A DNA stretch of 64,000 nt from Himantopus leucocephalus. Taxonomy: Eukaryota > Chordata > Aves > Charadriiformes > Recurvirostridae. The first letter of the stretch is position 1. Each line of letters starts with the position of its first letter. Positions 1 to 14,200 of this stretch are shown here, in pieces. A program made the translations under genes and the position numbers. The stretch spans positions 41,302,658 to 41,366,657 of the forward strand of contig RSEF01000003.1 in assembly GCA_003993805.1 (NCBI GenBank). The letters run 5' to 3'. The notes under the pieces are model-generated. The model saw only the letters and a program-made list of their open reading frames with translations. It made no database searches and had not been told where the DNA came from.

Positions 1-3000
1 GACCTCCAGCTAGACTCTGCACCACTAACCACAACCCTCTGAGGGGTTTCACTTTATTAGGATACAGGCATTAAAAATTTTTAGGTGCCTTCCCTCTCTG
101 GAAAAGTGTGTTAAATAAATATTTCAAAATTATAGCAGTCCTAGAAAGGCTTCTGTAGAGAAGATAAGCAGCTTTAGGGGTCTCTTCTCCTCTGAGCGTG
201 TATGGACAAACCATCCAACCTTTCACTTGTGTTGCTACATGTAGTTAGCCCAAAATAATTATTCCTGGATAAGAGGCAGCTCCTAATCTTCTCTGTTGAA
301 CACAGAGCATTAATAGTTGGGAGTATGACAAGCGGCTAGATCTTTCTTATGGCAATTTCAGTCCTTTTTTTGCCACAGTCATAATTCTTCCTTCCACTAC
401 CTGAAAAGCAGTGGAAAGAATAATTATGAAGATACCACTTGTGCTATAGATGAGTTAGCTCTAAATGGGCAAAACCAGATATAGGGGAAGAATACCCTTA
501 TTTGCAGTGTTAAAGACTCAGTTCCTTTAGGCATGTGAGCAGATGATAATTTCAATTTCCAAATGAAAAGAAGCTTTCATGTTTGCACAGAAAATATTGA
601 AAATGTATCCCCTGTAAATCTGAAGATTCAGATACATATGTAAATGCTTAACATTTATTGTTTGTTTAAACCTTATTATTTGCAAGGGCCTTACTCATAA
701 TTTTAGAGACGTTAGCTTGCCAGTACTGCATTTTAAAAATAAGTGGAAGAAAACCAGAAAGCTGAAGTTTTTTATAAGTTGTCTTTTATGAACGAGAATA
801 CTTTTCTCTGATGCTCAAAGTAACACACACACCCCCCCTACCTTTTTTTTTATTATTATTTTTATTTTTTTATTTTGCCAGAACACAACATTCTGGTACA
901 GAAGTTTAAAAATTAGATCAGAATCTTCTTATGTGTTAAAATTCTTTAAATATCTCAACAAAATAAAGAAATGTGAAAGCTTAAAAACATCACAAGCCAA
1001 ACAGCACTCAGAAGATATGGGTATTCCGAAGACCTAACAGTCTCTTCATTTCTTTTTTTTCTGGCAATTGGGCTTTATCCTCTGGTTATTATATATTACC
1101 CTAATAATTATCATTAAGTGAGAATTATATAAGCCTTTCAGGCTCAGAAAATTATTTTTTTCTCTCCTGTAGTCTCATTTCACTCAGCACAGGATGTCCA
1201 CAGATATTTATTCCCCAGACATGGCTCTTTTTATAGACTTGAGTTTGCAGTGATTAAGTTCTGAGGATCTTTTTCTTCTTTCTCTCCCATTTGCTAAATA
1301 TTGATTCTTTTTGATAAAAAGCGTTAGCTTAATATCACTTTTCCACTGAAATAAGGTAATTTTACAAATTTAGAAGTGTTTATAAATACTGTACAAAGTC
1401 TGCTTTTCCTGTCCCCAGTCTTTTCCAATACATGAATTTTAATAGAATTTTATGGCCTGTATTTTTTATATTGTCACATGTTTCTTAATAAAGTTTTATA
1501 GGAAATATATTAATGTCAGCTTAAAAAGCAGTCATGAATTACCTTCTTCCAGGCAGTGAGATCTGCTAGAATGTGAGTCCTGAAAGTGTGCCACAGAAGG
1601 TATAGGTTGGGTCAGCTGACAAGAGATAAAATTGAAAGGACAAGCCTTAATCATGGGAATCAATTTCAGAATGTTACAAGGAATTAAACAGAAACATTAG
1701 AGCAAAATAACATATTTAAGGTGAGGTTTCATAGAATAATTTTTTCAACATTAAGATAAAACTATTTAAAATGATTTTGTCCATTTAGCCCACAACAAAT
1801 GTGGGAAGATTGGCTTGTATTCTTGTACGCATGGAATAAAAACTGTTTATAAAGAGTACATCCTTCTGGAGAAAAACTGGCATATTGTTCAATAAACCTG
1901 TTCTTTTCCAGTGCATTCTTGTTGCTTTGCATTACTGAGGTGGCTCATGGACTGTTGCAAAAAACAATTGTTTGTTTGTTCCAGTGTAATGAATGAAGAT
2001 TTTTGAAACAGTTGATGGTCTGAGAACGGGCCTAGACTGCAAATAAAACTGAAGCTTTTATTTGTAAATATGCCGTAGGAAGAATTAGCAGATGGTTATG
2101 TAGTGACAGGTTGTGGCAAGAGTGTAGTGGGCTGGAAACTTGCATCATGTAATGTCTATACCAATACGCGATTATTAAATGGTGACATGGTGATTTCTGA
2201 TGTTTTTCAGATCCCGATTTTCACTGATGAACTATTTTACAATAGATAATGAGATTGATTCATTGTATGTACTTTCTCAACTACCTGCTGCTTATTGGCA
2301 TGAATCCAGGACTCCATTCAAACCTTACCCCTTTATAAACAATTCGTGGTTCCTGATCACTCCCCAAAAAAGCTCAATGTCTTGAAGCTCCCAAATGAAT
2401 GCTGTAATGTCTGCTGCCCCCACACCATACCCTAGCTTTCCATTTCTCTCCTATATTTAATCCAACTTTTACTGTGTGCTTTCCTGGCTACTATGTTTAT
2501 TTTGCAGGAAAGAGCTCAACTGAATGTGACTGAATTCCGTCTGGGCTCTAAATCTATATGCATAGTTGTCAGTGTACTTACATAGCCGAGGACAGAGATC
2601 TTGTTTGGCAAATTGTTGGCACTCCAATTCTTATGATAAGTAAATTTAACGTTAATTCTAATTGGAATGAAGATTTCAATATCAAACCCCTTCAATTTCT
2701 GTTATAGTCAGCAGATTTTAAAGAAAGTCTGGAATAATATTTTAAATCAATAATCTCTTGTGTTATTGACAGTGCTCTATGAGAAAATGTGTGGATTCAT
2801 CTATTCATATCTTAAGAAATTAGTTGTGAGGAGGAAGACTTTGAAAAACAGAAAATCTTACAATGTAGAAGCACAATATGTTCACACTATATTCTAGTTA
2901 TGAAGAAAATTCAAAAGACTGCAGCTTGAAATCAGACTGTCATTTCTTCATATGATAGCAGGACCTAATTTATTTTTTCCTTTATCATCATCTGTGTGCA

Positions 3001-5113
3001 ATGTCCTATTATAAGTAGCTTTTCAATTTCCAACTGTTATTACATTCAGGTTATTTGTGCTAGCTTTTGAAAGAATTGAATACAACATTTAGAGAAACGA
3101 TATGAACAAAATAATGAACTAATAATGAAATAGAAGTGCACAATAACTTGGTAATTGGCATCAGATGTATTAATAAATCAGTTATTACCAGGTATCAATG
3201 GACAAGATTTTAATAAGAATTTCAGCATGTAGGGAACCAGGCATTTAAAAGATAGTGAAATTAACATCTATATCCAGAAACAGTTTAATTATCTGAATTG
3301 ATTAATATATTATATCTGGAAGCTTAATGTTATGATAAGTAATAATAAGAATTCCACCTGAGGGTTTTTTTTTAAGTGCTTCAACATGCATTCATAATTG
3401 TAAGGTGAAAATCTAGTTATGTGACATCTCCCTTTACTTAATCAATGCTTTAAAAAATCCTTTAATAATTAGAGATTGTCTTCTGTTCATTTCAAAAACC
3501 CAGTCTTTGTTATCTTTTACTGTGAAGCTGTCTCTCCAAATTGTGAAGGCACATGTGCATGATGTAATCATTCTCCTAATGTTTCCTGGTTGTAGTAGGA
3601 TAGAACACTTACAGGTTTTGGTCTCATTATTTGTAACGTTACTCTGAGGAACTGAAGGAAATGACTTCTCTGCTACTACTGATCAGGAGAAGCAGAGGTT
3701 GAAGCTCTATTTGGTTAAGGGGATCGTCTTGCACCCTGGATGTATGGCCTTGAATAGGCCTGCGATTTGCACAGATGATTTTTTGAACAGTGGTGAAAAT
3801 TAAGCAGCTTCTTATCTGGGCGTGTGTGAGCATACATAGAAGCAGAATACAAGGAGTTACTGCACCGGTGAAGCTGCCTGTGTTGTTGAAGCTGTGAAAG
3901 GGAGAGCAAAACAGCCACTGCAGCATTATAGTAGTCTCAGCGTCAACTGCAACAATTGTTATGTATTCCCTCTCCTCCCAGAAGAGTGATGAGTGGTTTC
4001 TATGTCAATAACTTGATCACATGAATCAGAACTAATGAGTCAAAGTGGTTTTGGTTACTCTCAATGGAGAAGATTTTTGCCTGAAATTGAGCTAGTGGTG
4101 ACGGCCTCAGGAACAGACAGGTCCAACTTGCTGTGAAGAAGGTCGAAGTCACCTGAGAAGTTTTGAGCATAACTACATTAACATCCTTCCTACAGTTAAC
4201 AGGATATGTGCTGATCCTTTGTAACATGTTTTTTCCATACTTACCTTTGGATTTAACAACTAGTGCAGGCAGACAAGAGGTATATCAGTCAGTTGAACCA
4301 TATACTTTTGGAGACATTAAATGAGTGATCTGCCATGAACCAGGATACATGTGCTATTTGTCTTATAATCTGATGTCTGTGGGGAAAGGGGTTGGTTCTT
4401 AGAAGAGCTAGGTATTGGGGTACACTTCAAATTACAGTTACAAACTATAGTATTGTTTGGGATACTAAATTTTCTCTCCTGAAATGACTGCTGTCTGTAT
4501 AGGACACCAACTGGACTGATGCATGGTCATGCCATTCTTCTTTTACAGCATGTCCACTGGCCAGTCATAAACATGCAGAAATTGATTTCTTTTCTCAGGA
4601 AATACTGAGCCCATTGTTGGGCAGTAATGGGCAGCGACAGATTAAAGGCCAGCTCTCTGTGACAGTTGGCAATAAATTGTAGGGAGGTGCTCATCTTGTC
4701 CACGCTGGAAAGAAACCAAAATCCCCAAGAAAAGCTTCTGAAGGTTAATGCCTGGTTCAGCTGGAGGATTCAATGCATTTGTTATTGTCTTGCAAGCTTT
4801 TATGTTTCAATAATGACATGAACTGTCAACGATGATCCTAGTTCTTTCCTAGGCAGGTGAAATGAATACACCTGGCTTTCCTTGTGTAATAATCTAGGTT
4901 TCTGTGTGGATGGGGTCTCTCTCTCCATCTCTTCCCTGAATGTTTAACCAGAAGTTACACTTTCACCATTTTTTAATCATTTCATTAAAGAGGGATCTCA
5001 AATATTCTTTTAGGTCCTGTTCTGGACAATTGCCTAGTATGTGATATTTTATGCAAATATTAACATGTTGGTCATTGTTCTTGTATACATTTTTTTTCCC
5101 CCTTCTTCTTCAG
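1..5113 (+). other. RYR2: RYR2 intron upstream of exon 1 (3' part only)
   Basis: This is AT-rich intron. I found no sequence matching the residues that should precede position 336 (expected to end ...TAFTFRSSK as remembered), so the previous exon lies left of the window. Short T-rich runs occur at 847-877. No recognisable transposon, RNA gene or second gene was seen. Short open frames on both strands (for example 3639-3926 minus) have no familiar motifs. Confidence 0.85.
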
Positions 5114-5278
5114 GAAAAGTTGGACATAGGGACAAGAAAAGAGGTGGATGGAATGGGAGCCCCTGAAATAAAATATGGGGATTCAATATGCTTCATACAA
5201 CATGTAGATACAGGCTTATGGCTCACATACCAGTCTGCTGATGCAAAGTCTGTAAGAATGGGTTCTGTGCAGCGGAAG
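5114..5278 (+). CDS. RYR2: RYR2 exon 1 of window (residues ~336-390), end of NTD-B/MIR
   Basis: The exon is 165 nt and phase 0 at both ends. The acceptor is a T/C-rich tract ending ttcttcttcag and the donor is gtaaga. The peptide runs from [15 protein letters not shown] through [20 protein letters not shown] to VRMGSVQRK. The [14 protein letters not shown] segment is a typical beta-trefoil (MIR) strand pattern shared by ryanodine and IP3 receptors. It closes NTD domain B, which packs at the inter-subunit gating ring of the N-terminal region. Residue numbering assumes no indel relative to human RYR2, which downstream anchor residues support. Confidence 0.96.
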
Positions 5279-8200
5279 GTAAGACTGTAAATAGGAATGC
5301 ATTTCATTCAGTCACAGCCTGATAGGGCCGGGGTGGGGAGAGGGGGGGATGTGAGGAGAACTGCAAGAGGCAGCTCATTTCTCGGTTTCAAATATTTTAA
5401 GCATGTCTTTGTTTCATTGTGAAAGTGTTTGGTTTTTTTTTTTTTTAGTCACATATTGAAAAGTTATGTGATGTACTGGATTCTTAGACTGAAAGCCAAA
5501 GTGCATGTGTTAGCCTGGAGACATTAACCCACAAGCATTGCTAAATCTGGATATACTCGATGTCAAACTAAAATATTAGTAATAGCCTGCAGAATATACT
5601 GAAATTCCTTTGTGCTGTGGTCTGCATTGAGGAGGCTTTTAGTTCAAAGTCTTCTCTTTCCACGTTGTGGGCAAATTACCTTTTGGGCTGGAATGATCAA
5701 GTCCTGAGCCCTGAGGGATTTCTTTTTCTAAAGAGTAACTCCGGCCAAGCAGAATGCTAGCTCAGCCTAACAAAGTAGGAAGAAGATTCTTTTACCACTT
5801 AACAGAAGGTAAGTTTCAGAACCTACATTTGTACTAGTGTTTATTGTAAATGTATAACTTGGCAGGAAATTATTTCTCAGTAAGGAAAAACTGTTTTAGT
5901 CGTCTTTTAAAAAATAAAATAAAATAAAATGTGATGTTCATCCACACTGTAGTATTTTCTATGACTGTTTTATATGCCAGAACTACAAAGCTAAAGCAAC
6001 ATCTTGTGTACTTTGAAGGTCATGCCTTATAATTTCATATATATATAATATATAATTTGTCTGTATCATGTATGTATATATATACACACATATATATTCT
6101 ATAAGTATTTTATTTTAAAATAATACATATTTAGGAAACAGTTTTTATACACGTAAAATTTTAGTCATTATAGTAATATAATAATAATTGTAATACTTAA
6201 ATAATTCTAAAATAATTCAAAGTAAGACATATTATCGAATAATTTAGTAATGTAAGTAATATAAATAGTGTGTGTGTATACGTGTGTGTGTATGTATGAA
6301 AAAAAGAACATTTTTACCTAAAATATTTTAAACTATTTATGTAGATTGGATTGGATTGAATACCTTCAGAGTCATGATAACTAAACAAGAAAAACTGTAA
6401 GTTATTGGTAGTGACTCAAGGCACAGTCAGAATAGGTGGCCAGTAACATCCTTGGAAATCAGCACCAGTAAAGAATACCTGTTTTGAGCTTGGCTATATT
6501 TTAGGGATCTGCTGCTGTGTAAGGGCACTAATTTTTAAGGCTGGCAAAAACAAACAACAACAAAAAAAACCCTTAGACTTTTGCTCTTTTAATTTTTTTT
6601 TTTTAATAGAGTATATCGTTTACAGAACCTGTGGCTTTGAGATTATTATGGCACTGAACCTACTGGCTCAGTACAAGTGTGTCCTTGGACATGAGGAAGT
6701 AAAACATGGGATTATCTGTTTTTAATTCAATTCTTTTTTTGGGGTGTGTGACTTCATAATTTCCTAGCTTGCCTTACTATGTGAGTTTTCATACTTCTTT
6801 TTTGTGAATAACGTTTCATTTTGCAGTGGGTGCTTTTTATGTTTGTGTTGCAGGCAATAATGCACCATGAAGGTCACATGGATGATGGTTTAACGTTGTC
6901 CAGATCTCAGAATGAAGAATCCCGCACAGCACGTGTCATCCGTAGTACAGTCTTCCTTTTCAACAGGTTTATAAGGTGTGCTTTTAAAAATGATCTTTTA
7001 AACCCTTTTCCTTTTTTTCATCTTTTTTTTTTTTATTCAAAGTGGCCATTAACACACCAGTGAACAACTTAGCCCTCAGAAAAAAACAGATGAATACTTC
7101 TCAAATCAGACTTTATGCCAGTTCTTTATGTGCTGTCAGCAGAGAGGTACCTTGAGAGGTATCGGTCAGTTTCTTTTCTGTCTTCTAACATTACTTTATT
7201 GTTTAACCTTGATTTGAATGCATAAACATACCAAAAAGGTAAACAAACCATAAAAGAGAGATTTTTCCTTGCCAAAATTTGCTGCAAGTCATGCAGTGCA
7301 TCATTTCACTCTTTCTTTTCCAAGCATGGTTTTTAAAAGCGCTCTTCCTTGAAAAACCTGGAAGAAGGAGATAACTGTGTAACTACAAACTTGTAAAAGA
7401 CACAAATATACTGAAGAAGTTCATAATCTCAAGAAAAGGTTATTCTTAAAAGAATGAAATTACACCTTCTTTCTACCCTCCCATTGCACTTTCCTTATTT
7501 GATCCCTTTAATGCTACTTACTTCTTTAATATTTTGCAACATATAAAATGTTTTATTTTATCTATCTAAAAATACTGGCAGTTTTGTGCAATTTGCATTT
7601 ATCTTCCTACTCTGTTGTGTCCTCGTAAATAACACTGATAAAATGCTAATTCTCCAACGTTTGTGACTTCAGTAATTGCTGAAAGGCCTCTTTCATCAGT
7701 AATGCCTAATCCTGGTATTAGGAAAAGGATGATATGCAATAAGACTAGATGGATTGATAAGAATTTCATAGGAACTTATTTGTCACAAGAGAAGACAATG
7801 TGGGATATGGTGACCTGAAGCAACCATGTCCTAAATCAGTGCACAGCTGAAGACATAGGCATGTCAATTTGTTGAAAAACATTTACCCAGGTACTTAAAT
7901 AACAGCAGAGAAAAACACCTGTCAGGAGACACTTAAAATACAAAAGAAATGCATACCCAAGGTCACTTTGTAAATAATACATTTTCTTAGAAGCTTCTAA
8001 GAATGCCATAAAAGATAAGGACAGAGAAAGGCAATTTAATGATAAGGTTTCACAAATCAAGGTACTGCTAAATTACAGTGGAGATTTTTTCAGAGTGCAC
8101 AGGGAGTCCAAGGTAGTGTTTAACAATTTAGTTTTGGCAGGATGTTACTCCAAGAATAAAAAGCTGAATTGTAGAGGATCAAAATTATTCTCGTAAGTGT

Positions 8201-11200
8201 GTGCCCCAGTTCTTTCCCACGAAGTCAGTAGAAAAACTGCACTTCAGATAACGTGCTCAAAATAAAAATTAAGTTTTAAAGCCAACTTTTTGTAGCTAAC
8301 TTTCTGAAACATTGCATTATTTATTCTAAAAGATTTTTATTCTTCGGCAGTAAATATTCCTACTGAATTCATAATGTTTCCTAAATTTAGAAGTTTTCCA
8401 GCCCTTTGAGGGCTGCACCATTTGAGGTGAAAATACAGAATGACATGGCAGTTAAAAAAACCCCAACCAAACAAAAAAAAAACCCCAAAACAACCAGCCC
8501 AACAATGTTCCCCGTTCCGCCCCCGCCTCCCAACACTTATCAGTGTTGTCTTAATCCACCAAAAAGCAGAGTATAAAATGGAGCTTCTGGTCCATAATGT
8601 GGCCTGGAGAGGGATCCTGGGAGAGAGCAGGGTGCTGTGCGGCTTGGCAGAGAGGACTGGTGAGGATGGTCGTGGGCCAGGTTTCCGGGGACCTTTGGTG
8701 CCTCCAAGGAAAGAAAAGAGGGAGATGAGCGCAGGACTGGGAGGGTGCCCGTGTGGACACGGCGGACTCCTCTGCCAGCTGAAGCTCGGTGGTCTTTAGG
8801 TGAGCATAAATGGAGCACCGGTGAAAACAAAAAGGACCTTTTTGCTACACAGCTGGGTTTTACTCAGAAAATACGCTAGCAAGAAGACCTTTTTACAATG
8901 GCAGAATTGAGAATGAGTGAAAAGAGAAATCGTGAGTGTCAAATAAGCCCCCTCCTCCCGCTCTCCCCCGCTGCGTGCCACCAGGGTGGGCCCTTCCCTT
9001 CAGGGCTGCCCCTCTCCCAGCGCTCAGGGCCCCGGCTGGCTCCTGCAGAGTTTCAGGATCCTCCAGATCTTTCCCTGCTCCCTGAGGGTGGGTGCTATGT
9101 TCACAGGCCCTCAGCACCCCTGGTTTCTCTGCCCCTCATGGCTTCTCCTGCTCCTTCCAGAAGGTTCTGGCGGCCCTCCTGCACCCCTGGCTGTGGCAGC
9201 CCCCCTGCCCAGCCCCTGCCCACTACCGCCTTCCTGAGGGGAGCCAGGGCGGTGCAAGGGAAAGCCCTCACCTTCCGCTTGCTGCGTGGCACTGGTGAGG
9301 TCTCAGCTGCAACAGCCGCATTTCAAGGAAGATGAGGTGTAAATGGAGGAGGAAGGTGCATCAGGGATTGGTAAAACACAGGGCTGAGGAAAAATTGGTA
9401 TTTGGCATTTGTTGGGGATTCAGCTAAGCAAGGGGCAGGTGCAACATGGATGAGAACAGTCTGCCTCCTACTTAAGGAGACGATGGTCATAGACAACAGC
9501 AAGGCCAAGCTTGAATTGTGTATCAGGGAAAGAAAAAGGCTGCTGAAGTGCTGGGACAGAGTGTGTGGAAGAGCTGGACCTTCCCACACTGAAGGTGGCG
9601 TAAGAACAGGTTAGAGGCATGCTTGAGAGCCCGTATGGACTAGCTGGGCCCTCTTCGGCACCGTAGGACTGGTTCTTTGACTTCTGTCCGTTCCAGCCTC
9701 ATGGTGCTTTGAACAGGCTTGCAATAATTCTCTTCATCTTTTGGTCTGCCTGTGATACTGCTACATGCGTAGGTAGAATATTAAAATGTGTTTTCTGGAT
9801 TTCAGAAAAATTTAAGAGAAACAATATTTTTGATGCTTCCAGTTTATGTTTGGGAAGGGAGGGATGGATCATTAAGTGGAGAATGGGGCAGACATAAATA
9901 ATTTTCGAGAAGTTACATAGCTGTCAGAAAATGAATTCAGCTTTGGCATATAAACAAACTTTGCTTTTAAACCAATAAAGAGTTTGAACGATTAAATAAA
10001 TTAAATTCCAAGACTCAGGAGACTTTACATCTTCTTATAGGGGCCTTGATGCTCTCAGCAAGAAAGTGAAGTCTTCCACCATCGATTTGCCTATTGAGTC
10101 AGTCAGTCTGAGCCTTCAGGACTTGATTGGCTACTTTCATCCCCCTGATGAACACTTGGAGCATGAAGACAAACAAAACAGGCTCCGTGCACTGAAGAAT
10201 CGCCAGAATCTCTTCCAGGAAGAGGTACTTCTCTCAGTTTTACTCCTGATTTTCTACCATGTTGTCGGCAAGTATTCTTTCACAGTGTCTGTAGCGTTGA
10301 TATCTAATCTGGAGTATGTTTGCAGTGGGTTTTTTTGTCCTGTAAGAGTCAAACTATTTGCTACATTTATAATCTCTTTAGATCTGTTGATTTTCGTGTA
10401 TATTTAAAGAAATACATTTAAGGCCTTATTTCCTTTTCCTTTTTAAAAACAAATAGATATTAATATGACCTTGTGCCCCGAATTCTAACAATAACTTACA
10501 CCTTATGTGTGATTTAGTTTCTTCTGTTATAGTTTAATCTTTTGATACAGAAGTATGTTTTGATTTAATAAGCATGCTTTAAAGATTTTGTTTAATATTG
10601 TCTGTTACTTCTCTGGTAGTGATAGTTGCCTGTACTTAATCAGAAGCCTAAATTCCTTCTGGAATAGAAATTTGTCTAAAATTATGTCTGGAATACTGTT
10701 TAGTTTGTGTTTTATTTTGACCACCCTAAATGGTAAATTTTTGTTATCACAAAGAAAACTTTTCCATAGGGATTGCTTGTTTGACTCCACTTGTCTGACT
10801 GTGTGTGTATATTCTTGTGGTTTGCATATCCTGCCTTTCATGTTTTCCTTTCTTAGATTTTGGAAAATCTTATGTGTTTGCACCTAAACAATACTTTTTT
10901 TTTTTTCTCTGACAATCTGAGCCTTTCCATTTTTAGGGTATGATCAACCTTGTTCTTGAATGTATTGATCGCTTGAATGTATACAGCAGTGCAGCTCATT
11001 TTGCAGATGTAGCTGGGAAGGAAGCTGGAGAAGCATGGAAATCTATTCTGAATTCTTTATATGAATTGCTAGGTAAGACATATTATGGATTTCTTAGATT
11101 TTTTTTTTTTTTTTTGCTNCAGATGAAAAGAAACATGTATGTGTTTTAGTATGGAAGAATTTCCACTGTGTAGAAATCTATGATACAAATTAAACAAGAT

Positions 11201-14200
11201 TTTTGCATTTCCAGGTCCTTGCATGTTCTTAAGAATAAAATACACTGAAAACACTCAATGTGATTTTTCAAATAATATTTATTATGATAAATAACATGTT
11301 TCTGAATTCAAGTAAATGATTTATTGCTTTTTCATCTCATCATATTGCTGTTGTATCTTGTATACTGCTCAAAAATCTGTGAACAAAATATATATGAAAA
11401 TTTCTGTGTTAAGGAGCCATGACATTGTGGTGAGTTTTGTAGAAGTCTGTGGTTTTTCACACATCTGGCTGTAGAACTGCAGCATAAATCTAAAGCTTCT
11501 ATAAGCACAACCCCTCTTATTAGTCCATAATGATCAGTGATTCCAGCATTATACTAGGATACAGCGTGCCATGTAAAGGTACACTCTTTTAGATGCCGTA
11601 TATCGTGAAGGTCTTGTCCACCTGCAGCCACTGAAAATTTCATAATACCTTCTGTGGGTATCTATGTGTGTTTAGTTGGTGTCCTGGTCAAATTTCTATT
11701 TGGGTAGTAGACTGATCTGTTTGCTCACCAATTTGAATTGCTTATGTTATTTCTGTTCTACTATGACTCATTATATAGCATTATTAATCCACTACTATAG
11801 CTGCCAGCATATTCACTCCTCCTGAGTTGTTAATTGTCTGCAAAAGGAAATTTTACTGCCTAAGAGACCATTTTGTCAGTTCCTTGCTCCTCTGTCATCA
11901 GGTTTTCTCAGTGCCAGATGTAAGCCTAAATAATAACATTGACATTGACCTTAAGTGACTGAGGACAATAATGTGTCCCTTTCATTAAGCAGTCCTTTGC
12001 GCCTATGTGCCTACGTGTGCCTATGCTGCTTTCTTTATGTATGTGAGGGCCTGCTTGCCTTTAAACTTGCACATGTTTTCGCAAAAGCTTGAGCTTGGAC
12101 AAAGTCCTCAGTCAGGATTGTTATCTTACTTTCCAGTAAAACATAAAGCATTTTATGTATCATTTATACTAAATCTCACTCCTGAAAAATTTAGTATTGA
12201 CAAGGTATACAAGTAATGTTGTTAGACATCAGTTCCATTAAATACTCCACAAGTGAATATTGACTTTGTGAAATGAAGTGTGTCAAGTGCTTAGGAAGTG
12301 CCCATATTAATGTAGTGGGTGTATTATTAATTGGCTCTTTTGTGTGGGTATGCATTGTGAAACATGATCACATACTAGTTTTACTATAGAACCCATTCCT
12401 TATTTAGCGCTCATTTATTATTGGTACTTAAAATACTTAGTTTTCTCTTCGCTACTCAGTGTGTGGCATCGAACCTTATTTATTATGAGCCTTTTAATTC
12501 ATGTTTGGAAAACAAAGCTATTCTCTTGGAGTTCTTTTGTGGCATTTATGATTAGTAATCTGAATAATTAGAACTATTAATAAGTGTTCTGTTGGAAACT
12601 TCTGTAATAAGGCAAATAGAAGGTATTATCTCCCATGCACTCAGAGGAACAGATACAGAGAGAAATTTAGGTAAAAAGACTGTACCAATGCTAGTTCCCA
12701 AATTAAAAGCTGTGGGATCTGACGTTTCTTCAGAGTATTCAGCAGTATTTCACGCATGCAAGGCATATTAGAAACTTTCATTCCTCCAAATTCAGATGCA
12801 CAGAAAATAAAATTTTAATGGCATGCGTCACTTCACATAAACTCTCCTTACTACCCAACAGGAAATTGAGGCAACTGACGCGGGAGTTCTGTGTATAGTA
12901 CTTTTACAAACCTTTTCCATAGTCAAAGGAGGTTCATCATCTTGTGCTCTTGAAGAAGAAAATAATCTTGGGGCAAAAAAAAAAAAAAAGAGATATCCAG
13001 CATATGGTGAACAGCCCTTGATAAAACCAATGAGATGCCTCTGTCTGGCCCACTACCTTTTCTGTCCGAGGAAATAGAAGTTGACACAGTAGATATCATT
13101 GAGACAAGAAGAAGCTCTCTCCCATGATCTCTCAGAGCAAAGAAGGAGCTAGCTGAACAGTGGCTGCTGTTGCCTAGGAGGCCATTAGGGTAGAACGCGG
13201 TTCCTGTGGCTGTGATTCTGGTTGAGGAGTTGCTGGGATCTACCACCTCTATGTAGTTGAAGATTGTAAGCATGATGCATACACACAGGTTGCAAGGCTG
13301 ACCAAAAGTGGCATTTCCTAGCATTAGATTGGTAGATTTTATGAACATTATATAGTAATTTTAGTATTCTTGGTTTTGATTTCCATGGTTTTTATAGTTG
13401 TAAGCAAAATACACCCTTTAAACAACTCCAGTTCTGTAACTTGCAATGTAGTGACAAGTGAGTGAGTCAGCATGTGGGTCAAAGGCAGGACTGAAACTTC
13501 AGATATGTCAGACTGTTTTGATTCTAGCTAAGAGTAATTTGAAACAATGGTACACTGTTGCCCTTTGTATTGCAATTCTATGTGAAGAACTGCTTCAGAT
13601 GTAAATGGGAGTTTTTTCCAGTGGATTTACGGTATTTGATGACTGAGAAGTTTTATGACTCGGCAACATGAACTTGTCCTGGTTTGAGGCCTAAACCACG
13701 ACAGGATTATATTGCAGGTTCTTGAGTGGAGTGCCCAGATCCTTTAACCCTCTTTTTTTTTTTTTTCCTCTCTCTCATGTCTTATGTTTTTCAAACTGGT
13801 ATAGGTCTTTCTCATGTTTGTTTGCATGTTACAGCTCCATTCTTCACTTATCTTTGCCAATGTCTGTCTTCCTTCAAAACTCTATGGTCTGTTATAGAAA
13901 CTGAAGAAAATGTTTCTTGCTGTTTTCACTATATTTCAACAAAACAAAACAACCCCATATAGCTTTGGCTATCTTCACACTTGCAAGCAACCAGATTGTT
14001 TAGTCTGAATTTTTTGAAGGTAGCTCAACCGTTGGCAGGCAAAAAGGGTAGCAAATTTTATCTTTAACAGTTAAAATTTGGAAAAGAAGCTTGAAACTAA
14101 ACTAAGCTTTCACAGTGCAAATTATATTAAATTTTAGTGTGAGCTTCTCATCACAGAAGTGCTACTGTTATGTTTTCCCTCCTTCTGCTTCTCTCTTTAC

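Larger units (their letters stand above)
5279..6853 (+). other. RYR2: RYR2 intron 1 (1,575 nt)
   Basis: The intron holds an AAAAT run, an AT/GT-rich microsatellite cluster (6036-6298) and a weak pseudo-exon candidate (5734-5808). Otherwise it is AT-rich unique sequence with no gene recognised. Confidence 0.85.
6976..10040 (+). other. RYR2: RYR2 intron 2 (3,065 nt) with GC-rich island
   Basis: The flanks are AT-rich. The middle (about 8,495-9,320) switches abruptly to GC-rich sequence and is listed separately. No conserved coding segment was recognised. Confidence 0.85.

Noticed and set aside
3639..3926. 95-codon open frame on the minus strand in the upstream intron
   Set aside because: Overlaps another frame and has no motif. 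The opposite strand has scattered stops and resembles no known gene.
8898..9335. 145-codon open frame on the + strand in intron 2
   Set aside because: Several overlapping frames on both strands are open in the same GC-rich island. No domain or splice-consistent link to RYR2 is seen.
12923..13348. 141-codon open frame on the minus strand in intron 4
   Set aside because: No recognised motif, and its C-terminal half reads through a homopolymer. There is no sign of a retrocopy (no tail in the right orientation).
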